A stretch of 64,000 bases of DNA from Aureimonas sp. AU20 (GTDB taxonomy: Bacteria; Pseudomonadota; Alphaproteobacteria; Rhizobiales; Rhizobiaceae). A model generated the notes under the pieces. The model saw only the letters and a program-made list of their open reading frames with translations, did not search any database and was not told where the DNA came from. The stretch spans positions 37,356-101,355 of the forward strand of contig NZ_CP006371.1 of NCBI RefSeq assembly GCF_001442755.1. The letters are read 5' to 3'. The position numbers and the translations under genes are program-made. This document shows, piece after piece, positions 61,966 to 64,000 of this stretch. The stretch's first letter is position 1. Each line of letters opens with the position of its first letter.

Positions 61966-62625
61966 CGTAATCTCCTTGCACCTGTCACGCCCAGGCCGCG
62001 CCTAAAGAACCGCAACGTCCCGGAACTCACTCTAGCCAACATGAAGGCTGACGCCGTCTTGATGGCGCGTCCTCTCCATATAGGTCGGGTACCGGTCCAT
62101 CGTCGAGGAGGCCAGCATCAGCCCGGCCCCCTGTTTAGCCTTTCGTTTTGGGATCGTCATGACATAGCCATAGCCAAAGGCTCAGGGCTCGTTCATGGTC
62201 TCACAAATCCGCTAGCGACCGATCAGGTCTGGGCGGCCCTCCCGCTCGTCCGCACATTGTCGCCCTCGCCGAGCGCCGAGGGCGCTTGTAAGCTGCAAGC
62301 GACCCCGGATCAGCTCGGGTTTGGTATCCAAAACGGTAGAGGCGTCTACGAACCGTCGGAGCGCAAAGCGGCTTGAAGTCCCCTCCCCTTCCAGAATCTC
62401 CATCCATCAAAAACATGCCTTGCGATGCATGTTAACTTTTGGACATGGTCACAATCGTTCGTTTCTGGCCATGGCGCGAGAAGCGATGACGCCCGCTGTT
62501 GGCCTTTGTCATCGCGTACGCCGTGGGTTTTATGATATCATGGACATATGGCACACACATGCTCATGTTCCTACAATGCCATTAACGCGGCAATGTCATC
62601 TTATCTCACTCTGAGAACAAACGTA
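61966..62625. other. Intergenic region of about 660 bases
   Basis: No confident gene. A 42-codon minus-strand frame at 62032-62160 (MTIPKRKAKQGAGLML...) lacks a ribosome binding site and is not called. The right end contains the probable promoter of the second toxin-antitoxin pair, and a short AT-rich stretch. Confidence 0.35.
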
Positions 62626-62886
62626 ATGTCAAAGACTGATTTTGTAACCGATGTGCGCGTTGGCCCAAACGGCAGATTGGTCCTTCCTCTTCCTGTGCGA
62701 AAAGCCATGGGATTGTCTGGGGATGCGCGGGTGATCTTGACCGTTGAGGGCGACGAGGTTCGCCTTTCCCCGATCAAGCATGTGGTTTCCCGCTTGCAGG
62801 GTTTATACCGAGACAATGCCACCAAAGATGCTGATTCAGATGCATTCCTTGTGGAGCGGCGCTCAGACGATGGCCTCTCACGTTGA
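62626..62886 (+). CDS. AbrB/MazE-type antitoxin
   Basis: An 86-residue antitoxin. The N-terminal DNA-binding hairpin reads TDVRVGPNGRLVLPLPVRKAMGLSGDARVILTVEGDEVRLSPI; the charged C-terminus should bind the toxin. The ATG at 62626 is preferred over an ATG at 62548. Its stop overlaps the toxin's TTG start. It resembles the antitoxin at 36915. Confidence 0.88.
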   Translation: MSKTDFVTDVRVGPNGRLVLPLPVRKAMGLSGDARVILTVEGDEVRLSPIKHVVSRLQGLYRDNATKDADSDAFLVERRSDDGLSR

Positions 62887-63272
62887 GCGCACTTGTCGTC
62901 TTTGACACGTCGGCCGTGATTGCTCTTCTGCGCGACGAGCCTGGAGCTGACAAGGTGGCGTCGTTGGTGGGCCAGGCGGCTATATCAGCGGTCAATCTGC
63001 AGGAACTCGTCAAAAGCCTGCTTCTGCGCGGGCTGGCCTTGCCCATTATCGAGGAGATCGTCTCGGACCTGCGTATGGAGATCCATGACCACGATCGAGA
63101 CGCGGCCTTTGCCGCAGCGACACTGGTCGAGGCGACCAAGACTTATGGCAGCGGCTTGGGCGACCGGTCCTGCATGGCGCTCGCGATTAAACTCGGGGTG
63201 CCCGCCCTCACCACTGACAAGGCATGGACTCAAATTCGCGTAGAGGGCCTTCGCGTAGAAACGGCTCGATAG
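62883..63272 (+). CDS. PIN-domain toxin (VapC-like)
   Basis: A 129-residue PIN nuclease with acidic residues at Asp8 (VVFDTSA), Glu41 (NLQELVKSL), Asp94 (GLGDRSCMAL) and Asp112 (LTTDKAW). The TTG start overlaps the antitoxin stop (TTGA). The layout and several segments (GDRxCxAL, TxDKAW) match the module at 37.2 kb, indicating a second copy of the same type. Confidence 0.9.
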   Translation: MSALVVFDTSAVIALLRDEPGADKVASLVGQAAISAVNLQELVKSLLLRGLALPIIEEIVSDLRMEIHDHDRDAAFAAATLVEATKTYGSGLGDRSCMALAIKLGVPALTTDKAWTQIRVEGLRVETAR

Positions 63273-63471
63273 ATGGTTTGCAGCATCAACATCTGACACA
63301 TCGAGTCTATTGCTTCAGATCAATAAAAATAATTCTATCCAGAAAAATACTGATGATCCGGCTGTTAATTTATATATATTTCCCCCTTTTTTTATTATAA
63401 ATTACATTTCAATAACGAGCGCTGATCAGAACCGATGCGCTCAATCGCGCATGCCGATGGAGATTATTCCC
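63273..63471. other. AT-rich gap before the IS630 remnant
   Basis: About 200 bases without a gene. Bases 63310-63410 are extremely AT-rich (long A and T runs). No inverted repeat end could be assigned to the IS630 remnant. Confidence 0.4.
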
Positions 63472-63938
63472 TCAAGGCTGATTGACGAGCTTGTTCCAGG
63501 TTCTGCAACAGTGGGCGACGATGTCGTCGTAGTCGTTGAAGACGCGGTTGGAGAGCCAGTTGTCGAATAGGAACTGCCAGACGTTCTCGACCGGGTTCAG
63601 TTCGGGCTCTTGCGGCAGCAGGAAGAGCAGCGTGCTATTGGCGGGCACGACGAGCTTGGGCATCCTTATGCCAAGACGACGCTGCATCTCATGCAACGCG
63701 ATGTCATCCCTGCTGTCGACCAGGTTTCGCAGGAACTTGGCCTCCGCTTCGATGCGACCTGAGCGGTGGTCCCGCCCACCGGCAGCGGATCGCTCCGGCC
63801 AACCCGATCCTGCGAACGCCAGCGCACCGCTGTTGCGATCGCGATTCCAAACCACTCGGCCGTCGCATGGGTCGAGGCGCCATCGCACATCGCCCGCAAA
63901 ACTCGGTGCCGAAGATCAATCGACAGTGCTCTTGCCAT
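63472..63938 (-). pseudogene. IS630-family transposase remnant
   Basis: The C-terminal end of an IS630-type transposase (LVVPANSTLLFLLPQEPELNPVENVWQFLFDNWLSNRVFNDYDDIVAHCCRTWNKLVNQP) is in one frame. The N-terminal helix-turn-helix (MARALSIDLRHRVLRAMCDGASTHATAEWFGIAIATAVRWRSQ) is in another. A frameshift lies between them and most of the DDE core is missing. The ATG of the N-terminal part is at 63938. The remaining sequence to the window edge may hold the left inverted repeat. Confidence 0.85.
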
Positions 63939-64000
63939 CCCTGCTTCCTGCCAAGGAGCGATTAGAATCACGGATCAATTCGCGACTCTACCCGCCAGGA

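Noticed and set aside
62032..62160. 42-codon minus-strand open frame (MTIPKRKAKQ...)
   Set aside because: No Shine-Dalgarno sequence and no family; could be real but cannot be supported.

Overview
The window looks like alphaproteobacterial DNA, most probably from a sphingomonad. It is GC-rich with strong Shine-Dalgarno sites, and it carries HWE-type histidine kinases, MHYT-GGDEF-EAL proteins and a recurrent intergenic palindromic repeat. I see no ribosomal, tRNA or central housekeeping genes. The content is signalling, regulators, detoxification-type enzymes, toxin-antitoxin modules, a defence operon, IS elements and decayed genes, so I infer an accessory region such as a megaplasmid or genomic island. 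No replication or partition genes are visible.

Layout. 0.3-6.5 kb: a DUF2156 acyl/aminoacyl-transferase-like gene divergent from a flavin oxidoreductase, then a GGDEF-EAL gene translationally coupled to a BLUF blue-light sensor, then a PAS-GGDEF gene. 6.9-11.1 kb: TetR/SDR divergent pair with paired operators, a chimeric gene fossil, and an MHYT-GGDEF-EAL gene. 11.5-13.2 kb: APS kinase plus sulfotransferase. 13.7-23.5 kb: metabolic and regulatory genes (PNPOx-like stress protein, AraC with ybhB and a methyltransferase, VOC protein, LysR/NQO pair, cytosine-deaminase-like hydrolase, frameshifted gamma-glutamyltransferase). 24-30 kb: two paralogous HWE kinase/response-regulator pairs. 30.2-31.6 kb: GST/TetR divergent pair.

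31.9-37.6 kb is a conflict island. It holds a three-gene operon (Cap4-like nuclease effector, small middle component, zinc-ribbon coiled-coil ABC/SMC ATPase) of the ABC-3C/Lamassu kind, a serine recombinase and a VapBC-type module. 37.7-45.7 kb holds a broken HWE kinase, three intact c-di-GMP enzymes and a decayed GGDEF gene. A complete IS66-type element with an exact 8-bp target duplication follows (45784-48286). 48.3-50.3 kb: GlxA-like regulator, isochorismatase-like hydrolase and a small unknown gene. 50.3-52.6 kb: an AT-richer patch with a chemoreceptor. 52.6-62 kb: a CHASE3-type hybrid kinase, a response regulator with an HWE kinase, small genes including an Rmf-like fusion, and a PAS-GGDEF-EAL gene. 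The end holds a second VapBC-like pair and an IS630-type remnant cut off near the window edge.

How the genes work together. Seven intact c-di-GMP enzymes, one BLUF protein, three intact HWE kinases, three single-domain response regulators, one hybrid kinase and one chemoreceptor suggest dense environmental sensing (light, redox, ligands) feeding c-di-GMP and phosphorelay output. The metabolic genes are mostly arranged as regulator-target pairs. The strongest novelty candidates are the conflict operon, the BLUF/GGDEF-EAL coupling and the repeat family.
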